Source: Methylosinus sp. H3A
Lineage (GTDB): Bacteria > Pseudomonadota > Alphaproteobacteria > Rhizobiales > Beijerinckiaceae
Assembly: GCF_015709455.1 (NCBI RefSeq)
Contig: NZ_JADNQW010000005.1
Location: 3,051,001 to 3,115,000, forward strand
Length of the DNA stretch: 64,000 bases
Direction: 5' to 3'
The notes below the pieces were generated by a model that saw only the letters and a program-made list of their open reading frames with translations, searched no databases and was not told where the DNA came from. Positions 30,730 to 39,167 of this stretch are shown here, in pieces (position 1 is the stretch's first letter; the number at the start of each line of letters is the position of its first letter). The position numbers and the translations under genes were made by a program.

Positions 30730-33700
30730 TCAGGCGGGAATGGACGGCGACGCGTCCTCCCTATCCGACGCGGCGATCGTCTCCCGCCACAGCTCGATGA
30801 GACGATTCTCGTCGCCGCGCGTCTCATAGTCGTGGAGCGCGCGCGTCTGGGCTTCGACGGCGCCTCGCCAGAAGTCGGCGTCGTCGAGCAAATGGATCAC
30901 TTCCTCGGCCATGTGCCCGACGTCGTTCGCGTCGACGAAGAGGCCGGAGCCCAGCGCCTCGGCGGCGCCGGAGTCGATGGGATAGATGACCGGAATACGG
31001 CGCTCGATCGCTTCGAGAATGACCATGCCGAAAGGTTCCGCGCGCGACGGCACGATGACGACGCTGGCGCCTGCGAAGGCGCGGCCACGTTCGTTCCAGC
31101 CCAAGGGGCCGCGCCAGATCACGGGGCGATCACGCAGGCTCGCTCGCGTCTCGCCGTCGCCGAAGACCTCGAAGCTGGCCTTGCTGCGGACGCGGCGCAC
31201 GATGTCGGCGACGTCGCAGAAGCGATCGACGCCCTTTTGGCGGGCGAGGCGGCCGATGAAGACGACGCGCCCGCTCGTCGGATCGCCATATTCCGTCGGC
31301 GGCGCCGGCTGGTCGGAGGCCGCATTGGGAATGACCGTTATGCGCGCGTCGACGGCGTTGTAGCGGCCGCTGAGCCGGCTGCGCGTGACGCGGCTCGGCG
31401 TCACGATGCGTGTCGCAGTGTTCACCGCGCCTTGTTCGATGCGCTCGATCAGCGGATCGCCGCCGTCGGGCCGACGGTCGATCTCCAGCGAATGAAAATG
31501 CGCGACCCAGGGAATGCCGAGGCGAGTGGCGGCGCTGCGCGCGGCGTCGAATGTCACCCAGTCATGCGCGTGGACGAGATCGGCGCGCTGCTCGGCCGCG
31601 AATTCCTGGAAGCGCTTTTGGAATTCGCCGATCAGCGCGAACAGCGCGGAGGCGGAGAGGGATGTTTCGTCATAGGAGGAGCCCGGCCCGCCATAGGCCG
31701 AGGAGGGCTCGGCGTCGCCCGACCAATTCGCGGGGCGGCCGCCATAGCTCGACCAGGTGAGGCCGGCATAGCCGCCATAGATGGACCATGCGGGAGGCGC
31801 GCCGCCATAGCTCGACCAGGCGCGCCGCGATCGTCCATAGATCGAGGGGACGTCATAGGAGGATGGCGGCGCATAGTTCGACCACACAGGGCCGATCGAC
31901 ACCGTCGACCAGGGGGCCGGCGTTCGGGAGTAGGGCGATTGCGTGGTCGGCGTTTCGCCGGGCGGGATTATGCCGAGCGCCGCCACCGGCGTCCCGTCGC
32001 CGAAGGGGTCGGGCAGGATGCGGGAACGGTCCCAGGGAACGACGACGGTGACGCGAACGCCCATTCGGCGCAGACGGCGCACGAGATTATGGCAGGCCGT
32101 CCAGACGCCGCCGACGACGAGCGGCGGGATTTCCCACATGGGCATCAGAATATGCGGCGCGTCGGCGGCGCGGCGGAGCGTGGGTTTGCGGAGGAGCACA
32201 CGAGACAGGAGGAGCACGTCGCCGTTCGCCTCGGGCGTCGCGAGGAGTGGCAGGCTGGGATGGAAGGCGACGCTCGCGCCATTCTCCTTTGCGGGCGCGC
32301 CGATTGGGATGACGGCGAGACAGCGCCATTGATCCATGCGCCAGATGCGAGCCGTTCCATCGGCGCTCTGCGAGGCGAGGAGCTGCTGCGAGGCGTCGAG
32401 CGTCAGCGCGGTGACCGCGCCGCCATGGCCGGTGAGGAGCCGCAGCGGCGTCGTCGGCGCTGGCGGAGCGGGGTGGTCGATCGAAACCATTCGATCGATG
32501 CGCCAGATAGCGATGCGGCCGTCGGCGTCGCCGCTGAAGAGCAATTCGCCATCGTTGGACCAAGCGACGCTATGCGGCGTCGCGCCACCGCCGGGAAGGC
32601 GGAGAATGATCCGCAGCTCGCGCCGATCCAGCACGAGGATATCACCCTCGCCGTCGGCGACGACGGCGATCCAGTCGCCCGACCAGGCGAACTGATGGAT
32701 CGCGCCCTTCAACTTCATGCTGTTGCTTGCTTGATTTTCCCGTTCGATGAGGTCGAGTGAGCCGAATGATCCTCCGACGGCCAATGAGCGGTTGTCCGAC
32801 GACCAGCCGAGGGCTGTGATGGAATCCCCGCCGCTGATCGAGATGGCGGTCGATTGGGGGGCGGCGAGGGGGTGGAAGACGAATCTGGAGCCGGGCCCGC
32901 CGGCCGTGAAACCGGCCCCATCGGGACGCCACGCCACGCGCGTCCCTCGAACGTCGCGTTCGTTTTGCCCGGCGAGAGTGAAGAGATCGACGTGATCTTC
33001 CCCATTCGCGACCGCGAAACGTTCGCCATCGGGCGACCATGCGACCTGCCTGATCGGCCTCCTCATTCGACCGCGCGGCCTCTCGACCGTCAGCGACAGC
33101 TCCGGCGCGACCTCCCATCCGCCGGCGAGCCGGTCGGCGAGCGCGGCATAGGCGCCGCCATAGCGGCGCAGCGCATTGGCGCCGAGCCGGGCGAAGGGGC
33201 GGCCGCCGGGCGGCAGCGTCAGCGGACCTCGTCCCGTGTCGTCGACGAGCGCGGCGGCGAAGGAGCGCGGCTGTCCCTGCTCGCCGGCCACGAAAGCGGA
33301 GAGCGCCTCTATGACGCGTCCGGTGATCTCCATCGCCTCGGCGGCCGTTTGGCCTTCGCGCAGAAGGTCGCGGATGGCGGGATCGTGGAATTCATATTCG
33401 ACATCGTCCGGGTCTTCGTCCGGATCGCTCGAGAGCGGCCGCATGAGGCCGCCGAGCAGGACTTCCGCGAGATGGGCGTGGCGCGACGTCGGCATCATCA
33501 GCTGCTGGACGAGGCGCATTACCGGCAGGCTCAGCGGCACGGCGGTCAGATAGGTCGCGAGCTCGCGCGCCGGGCCCGAGGCCGAAACGCCGAAGCGCCG
33601 CACCCGCTCGCGCGCGTCCGGCGGCGGGGGCGGCGTCGAGGGCTCCGTCTGCGGCTCCCAGAATTCGTCGGGCGGCGGCGGCAAGAAACGCGACAGGCGC

Positions 33701-34764
33701 ACCCCCGGAACCGTCGCGCCGCCGCGTCCCGCCAATACGGCGGCCCAGCGGCCGATCTCGCCGGGATCGAGCGTCATCACCGGCAGCGGCGTCGAGCGAT
33801 CGCGATCATCCGCCGACGCCGTGACGCGCAAATTCGCGTTCGGCAGGCCCGGCGCGTCAGCGGCGAGACGCAGTCCGGCGAGGCCGAGCGGCGTGCGCGG
33901 CCACATGCGCTGCGGCAACAGCTGCGCCAGCGCGACCGGACCCCGGCTCGCCCAGGCCTGCAGCACGTCATGCATGAGCCCGTCGCGCCACCAGGGACCG
34001 ACGCAATCGCTCGCCACCAGCACGACGCGGCGTCCCGTCGGGTCTTGCAGCTCGCCGACGCCGCGCGGCGCCTGCTTGGCGAGCGCGTGCGAGTCGGAGG
34101 TCAGTCGCGGCGCCCCCGCGGCGTCGAATTCGAGCCGCCAGCCGCGCACGTCGCGGAACGCGCCATGGCGTTCGAGCAGGCGGCGCAGCTCGTCGAGCAT
34201 CGGCCGCCAGAGCCGCAGCGACGGGCTCGCATCGACGACCAGCGCGACCTCGCCCCAGCGCGCGCGCAGCGGAACGAAGGCGGGGAGCCACAGCCCTTCC
34301 TCGACGATGCGGCGGACGGTCTCCTCCTCGTCGAGCATGGTCTGGCGTAGCGACGGCATGCGACGGCGGAGCGGGTTCAGCGCGCGGCCGATCTCGAGCG
34401 CCTGCGGCAGCGCCGGCAGGCCGGGCGGCCGAAAGCCGATGGCGCGCAGTCCGCCGACCTCGCGTCGCGACGGCCGGTAGACGCCGAAATGCGACTCGTG
34501 CGCGCGATCCTCTGCGCCGGCGTCGCGAGCGGCGGCGGTCGCCGAGTCCGCTGGGCGCGGCGCGGAAGCGGCGGGCGCGTCCGCCGCGGCGGCCGGCTTG
34601 GCGACGGGCGACGACTCTTCGGGCGGCTCCGGCGCCGGCGCCGGAGCGGGCGCCGCCGGCTGCGCCTCGCCGAGGCGCGTCGCGAGCCACAAGGCTTCGG
34701 CGAGCTCGAGCGGCTCGACGTCGAGGCCATTTCGTTCGAGGCTGCGGATGAGATTTTCGATCAG
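30730..34764 (-). CDS. SAV_2336/vWA-like + WD40 + glycosyltransferase fusion protein
   Basis: 1344 residues. Residues 1-35 (IENLIRSLERNGLDVEPLEL) match the start of SAV_2336-type proteins, followed by an Ala/Pro linker. A vWA-like domain has DASPS (about 176), a DxSxS metal motif. WD40-type repeats span ~565-860 (VAWSPDGERFAVANG, VAWSNDGELLFSGDADGRIAIWR). The C-terminus (~868-1344) is a GT-B glycosyltransferase: MPMWEIPPLVVGGVW, LVHAHDWVTFDAA, VVFIGRLARQKGVDRF, VIVPSRAEPFGMVILEA. Between ~938 and 1035 the GT carries a repeat-like insert with WSSYGG, WSIYGG and SSAYGG. The start is a CTG overlapping the MoxR stop (CTGA) behind GGGAGGA. Probably the third component of a VMAP ternary conflict system; GT as effector is inferred. 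Confidence 0.8.
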   Translation of the reverse strand: MIENLIRSLERNGLDVEPLELAEALWLATRLGEAQPAAPAPAPAPEPPEESSPVAKPAAAADAPAASAPRPADSATAAARDAGAEDRAHESHFGVYRPSRREVGGLRAIGFRPPGLPALPQALEIGRALNPLRRRMPSLRQTMLDEEETVRRIVEEGLWLPAFVPLRARWGEVALVVDASPSLRLWRPMLDELRRLLERHGAFRDVRGWRLEFDAAGAPRLTSDSHALAKQAPRGVGELQDPTGRRVVLVASDCVGPWWRDGLMHDVLQAWASRGPVALAQLLPQRMWPRTPLGLAGLRLAADAPGLPNANLRVTASADDRDRSTPLPVMTLDPGEIGRWAAVLAGRGGATVPGVRLSRFLPPPPDEFWEPQTEPSTPPPPPDARERVRRFGVSASGPARELATYLTAVPLSLPVMRLVQQLMMPTSRHAHLAEVLLGGLMRPLSSDPDEDPDDVEYEFHDPAIRDLLREGQTAAEAMEITGRVIEALSAFVAGEQGQPRSFAAALVDDTGRGPLTLPPGGRPFARLGANALRRYGGAYAALADRLAGGWEVAPELSLTVERPRGRMRRPIRQVAWSPDGERFAVANGEDHVDLFTLAGQNERDVRGTRVAWRPDGAGFTAGGPGSRFVFHPLAAPQSTAISISGGDSITALGWSSDNRSLAVGGSFGSLDLIERENQASNSMKLKGAIHQFAWSGDWIAVVADGEGDILVLDRRELRIILRLPGGGATPHSVAWSNDGELLFSGDADGRIAIWRIDRMVSIDHPAPPAPTTPLRLLTGHGGAVTALTLDASQQLLASQSADGTARIWRMDQWRCLAVIPIGAPAKENGASVAFHPSLPLLATPEANGDVLLLSRVLLRKPTLRRAADAPHILMPMWEIPPLVVGGVWTACHNLVRRLRRMGVRVTVVVPWDRSRILPDPFGDGTPVAALGIIPPGETPTTQSPYSRTPAPWSTVSIGPVWSNYAPPSSYDVPSIYGRSRRAWSSYGGAPPAWSIYGGYAGLTWSSYGGRPANWSGDAEPSSAYGGPGSSYDETSLSASALFALIGEFQKRFQEFAAEQRADLVHAHDWVTFDAARSAATRLGIPWVAHFHSLEIDRRPDGGDPLIERIEQGAVNTATRIVTPSRVTRSRLSGRYNAVDARITVIPNAASDQPAPPTEYGDPTSGRVVFIGRLARQKGVDRFCDVADIVRRVRSKASFEVFGDGETRASLRDRPVIWRGPLGWNERGRAFAGASVVIVPSRAEPFGMVILEAIERRIPVIYPIDSGAAEALGSGLFVDANDVGHMAEEVIHLLDDADFWRGAVEAQTRALHDYETRGDENRLIELWRETIAASDREDASPSIPA

Positions 34765-35774
34765 CTCGCCGATCCTCCCGACAGCGGCTTCAGCAGCGCC
34801 TCCTCGAGGCGGCGTCCCGCCTCGGTGTTCGCCTCGCCGAGCGGCGCCCCGAGGAGGCGCAGATAGAGAGCGTTGAGCAATTGATCCGTCGCCAGATCCC
34901 GGCCGCGGCGGCGCGCCTCGAAATTCTGCAGCAGAACTTCCCAATCGGGCCGCCCGTTCTCTCCGACGGCGGCGCCGAGATGCGCCTCGACGATGCCGGC
35001 GAGCTTTGCCGGCGAGGGTTCCTGCAAGGTCAGCCGCAGGCAGCGTCGCAGAAAGGCCGGCGGGAAATCGCGCTCGCCATTGCTGGTCAGCACCACGAAG
35101 GGAAATTCGCGGCAGGTGACGCGGCCGCGCTCGATCGGAATCCAACGACCATCGTCATGCGCGCGAATTTCGATCGGCACCGCGGTCGATTGTTCCTCGG
35201 CGAGACGAGTCAGCTCGGGGATTTCGAAGGCGCCTTCCTCGAAGACATGCAGCAGATCGTTCGGCAGGTCGATGTCGCTCTTGTCGATCTCGTCGATGAG
35301 CAGCACGCGCGGCCTCTCGGCCGGGGCGAGCGCCGTGCCGAGCGGTCCGAGGCGCAGAAAGGCGCCGATCTCCGTCGCCGAGCCGGGATGAAGCTGTTGA
35401 TGCTGCAAACGACCGAGCACGTCATAGGCGTAGAGGCCATCCTCGAGCGTCGAGCGGCTGGTGATGGACCAGCGCAGCACCGGGCCGAGTCCGAGATCCT
35501 GCGCGACGGCGTAGGCGAGCGAGGATTTCCCCGTCCCCGGCTTTCCGGTGACGAGCAGCGGCCGCCGCAGGATCAGCGCGGCGTCGACCATCTCGATCTC
35601 CGCCGCCTCGGCTTGATATTGCGCGCCGATGCGGATTTCGCGTTCGCTCGGCGCGGGAAGGCGGGCGCGCTCGGGCCGGGACGCGGTGAGAATCTTGCCG
35701 CCAAAGCGGCGCCACGGCGGCGCCTCCGGCAGGCTATCGAGGCCGCCGCCTTTGAAAATGCGCCAATTCGTCAT
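34761..35774 (-). CDS. MoxR-type AAA+ ATPase
   Basis: 337 residues. Walker A is LLVTGKPGTGKSSLAYAVA (about residue 73), Walker B is VLLIDEIDKSDIDLPNDLL, sensor 1 is VVLTSNGERDFPPAFLRRC. The order and the DIDLPNDLL stretch are typical of MoxR ATPases that pair with vWA proteins. It sits between the trypsin/VMAP-like gene (ATGA overlap at 35771) and the SAV_2336/WD40/GT gene (CTGA overlap at 34761), so all three are made together. Role inferred: ATP-driven remodelling or activation step of the ternary system. Confidence 0.88.
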   Translation of the reverse strand: MTNWRIFKGGGLDSLPEAPPWRRFGGKILTASRPERARLPAPSEREIRIGAQYQAEAAEIEMVDAALILRRPLLVTGKPGTGKSSLAYAVAQDLGLGPVLRWSITSRSTLEDGLYAYDVLGRLQHQQLHPGSATEIGAFLRLGPLGTALAPAERPRVLLIDEIDKSDIDLPNDLLHVFEEGAFEIPELTRLAEEQSTAVPIEIRAHDDGRWIPIERGRVTCREFPFVVLTSNGERDFPPAFLRRCLRLTLQEPSPAKLAGIVEAHLGAAVGENGRPDWEVLLQNFEARRRGRDLATDQLLNALYLRLLGAPLGEANTEAGRRLEEALLKPLSGGSAS

Positions 35775-37693
35775 GTCTCGCTTCCTTCGTAACCCTCGAC
35801 GCAATAGCGGATCTGCTCAGGATCGTCCCAGACGAGGCTGACGCCGATGTTCCGATTGCCTCTATGAGCTTTTTCGCGCTCTTCCCGCAGCCGGCGCGGC
35901 AGCTCGTCCATGCGGGCGCTGTCCATCAGACTGCGCCACAGGCGTCCCGCCTCGCCGGGGACGCCCGGCGGCGCGCGAAACCACACCGCGGCAGGCAGGC
36001 CCGCGCTCCAAGCCGCGCACAGAAAATCCCGATTGCCGGGGCGCAGCCAATCCGCATCCGCCGGAAAGCCCAATCCTATGCAGAAGGGCGGCTCCGCGCC
36101 GTCCTCCGGCGCCACCAATTTATCGAAGAGCTGCCGGACCGACATGTTGTCGCGTTCGCTCACCCAATAGGGATCCTCGCCGCGAAGCGGCGGAATCTGT
36201 CGAAGGCGCTCCCAGCGCTCCGCCCAACGCTGCCGGCTGCGCAGCTGCGTCGTTCGATCGATGTCGCGCAGCACCACGGGATAGACGGCGCCGAGAGGCT
36301 CCGGCTCGTCGAATTCGCAAGGGATCGGCCATTCGTCGAATGGTTCGGCCAAGAGCGCATGCGGCAGGCAGAACTCGACGATGATCTGGACGACGCCGCG
36401 GCCGCCGCCGACGTCCCGCGCGTGACGCTTCGGTTTGGCCAATTGCGCGAGCAGCTCGTTCAATTGCGCCAGCAGCGCTTCGCGAAGCTCCTCGAGCGAC
36501 ACCGGGCTCTCCGCGTCCCATCCGCCGGGCAATGGCATGACGCCGTCGTCCTTGAAAATGCGGATATGGGCGAGACGCTCGATCCGCTTCTCGCGCCCCT
36601 GTGCGTCGTCGAGAGAGTTGGCGCTCTTGTCCAGCACGACGGCGACATAAAAATTATGGTCCGCAGGCGTCCCGACAGCGGGAGCCGCGAGCGCAATGTC
36701 CGGATGGTCTTCTTTGATCCGCTGCAGCCAATTCTCGAGGGCGGGCGCCAGAGCGGGACGGCGGTCGGCGATCTCGCGGACCAGCCGGCACAGCGGCGGC
36801 GGACCGCCATCGGCCGGGAGCGGCATTTCGGCGAGATGGGCGACGACGCTCCGCAGGCTGCGCTCGCCGCGCAGCGCAGCGCTCGCCGGCAGGCAGGAGC
36901 GATAGAGTTGCTGTAGCAGATCTTTCGGCAATTCCTCCGAATCGAGAAGAAGGACGAGGGCGGCGAGCCGCGCGGGCGCGAGCCATCCCTGCGCGAGCCG
37001 TGTGGCGCATGCGGAGACGAAGGCGAGCCGCAAGCCTCTGTCCTTCAGATAAAGGGCGAGGCTCGACGGCGGTTCGCGGTTTTCCACATCGTTTGCCACA
37101 TCGAGATGTTCGACCGGGGTCGCCTCGAGCTTGCCCTCTCTCCAATTCGGGTCGACTTTGGACACGACCCCGACCAATATGTCGCCGACGAATATCGCCG
37201 CGCCCGACATGCCGCCCCATCGCTTCACGACCTCCGGGCCCTTGGTCGAGACGTCCAAGTCGAAGCGATTGGGGACGAAAGACCAGGACAATAGGCCTTC
37301 GACGCGTCTGTCGTCGGCGCCCGCCGCCGAGGGAAAGCCGTGGCCGACGCAAGGCAGGCTTCCACAGTCGTGAGGCGCTCGGCCGAGAGTGACGGGCTCG
37401 GCCGGAAGCTCCGGCGCCGTCTCGCCGTCGGCGAGCTCCAGAATGGCGAGATCGACAGCTTCGTGAGGAGACCGCCAGGCGACGCGCGCCGCGAGAGCTC
37501 TCGGGCGTTTGCGCTGGTGGAGGGGCAGTCTGGCGCTGTCCACGCCGGCGATCGGATGAACCAACCAGCGCGCGCCTTCCCGCTCCGGCGAGACGACATG
37601 GCGAGCCGTCAGCACGAGATGGGGAGTGATGAGATATCCGCTGCCGATACTTTTGTTTTCTCGGAGGATTTCGACGACGCGCGCTATCTGCAT
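35771..37693 (-). CDS. Trypsin-like serine protease with VMAP-type C-terminal region
   Basis: 640 residues from ATG 37693; ATG 37747 is also in frame. An N-terminal chymotrypsin-fold protease has the full triad: His in VLTARHVVSPE (about 30), Asp in EAVDLAILELA (about 79), Ser in WGGMSGAAIFVGD (about 162). A middle alpha-helical region (RLAALVLLLDSEELPKDLL, then EMPLPADGGPPPL) resembles effector-associated and VMAP-M segments. The C-terminus (WSAGLPAAVWFRAPPG, then NIGVSLVWDDPEQIRYC) resembles VMAP-C. No signal peptide, so it is cytoplasmic. The 37693 start is favoured by GGGAAG 8 bases upstream and because 37747 follows directly on a terminator. Known from family comparison: such proteins form ternary systems with MoxR and vWA proteins. 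Confidence 0.8.
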   Translation of the reverse strand: MQIARVVEILRENKSIGSGYLITPHLVLTARHVVSPEREGARWLVHPIAGVDSARLPLHQRKRPRALAARVAWRSPHEAVDLAILELADGETAPELPAEPVTLGRAPHDCGSLPCVGHGFPSAAGADDRRVEGLLSWSFVPNRFDLDVSTKGPEVVKRWGGMSGAAIFVGDILVGVVSKVDPNWREGKLEATPVEHLDVANDVENREPPSSLALYLKDRGLRLAFVSACATRLAQGWLAPARLAALVLLLDSEELPKDLLQQLYRSCLPASAALRGERSLRSVVAHLAEMPLPADGGPPPLCRLVREIADRRPALAPALENWLQRIKEDHPDIALAAPAVGTPADHNFYVAVVLDKSANSLDDAQGREKRIERLAHIRIFKDDGVMPLPGGWDAESPVSLEELREALLAQLNELLAQLAKPKRHARDVGGGRGVVQIIVEFCLPHALLAEPFDEWPIPCEFDEPEPLGAVYPVVLRDIDRTTQLRSRQRWAERWERLRQIPPLRGEDPYWVSERDNMSVRQLFDKLVAPEDGAEPPFCIGLGFPADADWLRPGNRDFLCAAWSAGLPAAVWFRAPPGVPGEAGRLWRSLMDSARMDELPRRLREEREKAHRGNRNIGVSLVWDDPEQIRYCVEGYEGSET

Positions 37694-37749
37694 CTGTCGC
37701 GCTTCCCGGCCGCCCAAAAAATTACGAGCAGGATCGATCCGGCTCATGC

Positions 37750-37797
37750 AAAAAAAATCCGAGCGGACAGGCGCCGGGCCCCGACGCCTGTCCGCTC
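37750..37797 (-). terminator. Strong intrinsic terminator after the trypco2-like gene
   Basis: On the minus strand GAGCGGACAGGCG pairs perfectly with CGCCTGTCCGCTC (13 bp, 11-base loop) and is followed by GGA and eight T. It overlaps the trypco2 stop codon and lies directly before the protease gene. It would separate the small gene from the other three or let only part of the transcripts through. Confidence 0.88.
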
Positions 37798-38110
37798 AAT
37801 CGTCTCGCAGCACTTCGACCTTTTCGTATAGGCCGGGAGAAACGACGCGCTCCGGTTTGAGCGTGAGCTTTATTTTCTGTGTGCGGCTCGACTCGATCTT
37901 GCCGCTCGCGCCGACTGACGCTTCCGCGCCGAAGATGTGAAAGCCGATCTTGCCGTCGCCGCCGGCCGAACGCTGGGCGACGACTTGAAACTCCATTTCG
38001 ATCGGACCGAGCTCGAAGCGAATTTCTTCGCCCGATGCGTCCTCGGCCGCGCTGATGATCTCGGCGCGCAGCGATTGCAGCGCCTCTTTCAAGGGAATCG
38101 TATCCGCCAT
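37796..38110 (-). CDS. Trypco2-like small protein (trypsin co-occurring domain)
   Basis: 104 residues. The pattern MADTIPLKEALQSLRAE, then EEIRFELGPIEMEFQVVAQR and a C-terminal TQKIKLTLKPE matches the trypsin-co-occurring domain 2 family: an N-terminal helix followed by a five-strand beta unit beginning with an ELGP[IV]E motif. Family members lie next to trypsin-like proteases in conflict systems, as here. A GAGG site precedes the ATG. Likely partner or regulator of the protease; mechanism unknown. Separated from it by a strong terminator. Confidence 0.82.
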   Translation of the reverse strand: MADTIPLKEALQSLRAEIISAAEDASGEEIRFELGPIEMEFQVVAQRSAGGDGKIGFHIFGAEASVGASGKIESSRTQKIKLTLKPERVVSPGLYEKVEVLRDD

Positions 38111-38156
38111 AGAAGCCTCGCGAACTGGTCAACTCGATCGAATGCAATGAGGCCCA

Positions 38157-38297
38157 TTATAGCAGCTCGGTCTCCGCCCGAAAGAAGAAAGCACAGGCGC
38201 TCGCAGGGTAATCTTTGGCGCCCGAGCGACGGCTCGCTTTCAGATCGAGAGCGCGTAAGCGAAGAAGGTGATCCACAGCGCCGGACAAATTGGTCAT
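38157..38297 (-). CDS. Possible 46-residue hypothetical protein
   Basis: A short frame starting MTNLSGAVDHLLRLRALDLK with AGGA 8 bases before the ATG. It lies just upstream of the trypco2-like gene in the same direction and might belong to that cluster. No recognisable domain, and the length is within chance for this GC content, so it may not be a gene. Confidence 0.25.
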   Translation of the reverse strand: MTNLSGAVDHLLRLRALDLKASRRSGAKDYPASACAFFFRAETELL

Positions 38298-38356
38298 TGT
38301 CTCGATCCTTTTGTCATGGTTGCGAAGGCGGCCGGCGCGCGGGCGCCGGCCTATGG

Positions 38357-39055
38357 TCACGCGGCGTCGACGAGAACGATCTCGCTGTCCTCCAGCGCAA
38401 TGACGCGCAGGATGTCGACATCGCTGATGGCCGCGCCGTCGCGCGCGTTCACACGCACATCGCCGATCTGCACGGCGCCGCTCGCCGGCACGAGATAGGC
38501 TTTGCGCGCGCGGCCGAGCGCATATTCCGCCGTCTCGCCGGCTTTGAGCGTCGCGCCGACGACACGCGCATCTGTGCGGATCGGCAGCGCGTCACTGTCA
38601 TTGTCAAATCCTGAGGCGAGCGTGACGAAGCGTCCCGATCTCTCGCCCTTGGGGAAGGGGCGAGAGCCCCAGCCGGGCGCGCCGCCGCGCGTGGTCGGCA
38701 GGATCCAGATCTGAAAGATCCGCGTCGTCTCACTCTCGAGATTATACTCGGAATGCGCGACGCCCGAGCCAGCGCTCATCACCTGCACATCGCCGGCTTC
38801 GGTGCGGCCCTTGTTGCCGAGGCTGTCCTGATGCGTGATCGCGCCCTCGCGGACATAGGTGACGATCTCCATGTCGCGATGCGGATGCGTGGGAAAGCCC
38901 GTGTGAGGCGCGATCGTGTCGTCGTTCCAGACGCGCAGATTGCCCCAATGCATCCGCTCGGGATCGTGATAGTCGGCGAATGAGAAATGATGCTTGGCGT
39001 CGAGCCAGCCGTGATCGGCGCCGCCGAGGCTGTCGAAAGGTCTCAGTTCGATCAT
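38357..39055 (-). CDS. Pirin family protein (YhhW-like)
   Basis: 232 residues, bicupin. The metal ligands are visible in the N-terminal cupin: HPHRDMEIVTYV (two His), AITHQDS (His) and GVAHSEYN (Glu nearby). Relatives such as YhhW have quercetin 2,3-dioxygenase activity in vitro, but the cellular role is unclear. The ATG at 39055 has AGGAG 7 bases upstream. It is divergent from a LysR regulator, a common pirin arrangement. Confidence 0.9.
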   Translation of the reverse strand: MIELRPFDSLGGADHGWLDAKHHFSFADYHDPERMHWGNLRVWNDDTIAPHTGFPTHPHRDMEIVTYVREGAITHQDSLGNKGRTEAGDVQVMSAGSGVAHSEYNLESETTRIFQIWILPTTRGGAPGWGSRPFPKGERSGRFVTLASGFDNDSDALPIRTDARVVGATLKAGETAEYALGRARKAYLVPASGAVQIGDVRVNARDGAAISDVDILRVIALEDSEIVLVDAA

Positions 39056-39167
39056 CTGCAATCTCCTGTCGCGTGATCGGTCGCTGTCGATGGAGACGGA
39101 TTTAAGGGTTGCAGGCTATTCTGTTAAGTCGGATAATTTTGGTCGAACTATTCGAGAAAGTTGAAAA

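Noticed and set aside
30730..35145. Longer start (127 codons upstream) for the SAV_2336/WD40/GT gene
   Set aside because: The extra part is Arg-rich shadow of the MoxR gene; the CTGA overlap with an SD and family N-terminus fits position 34764.
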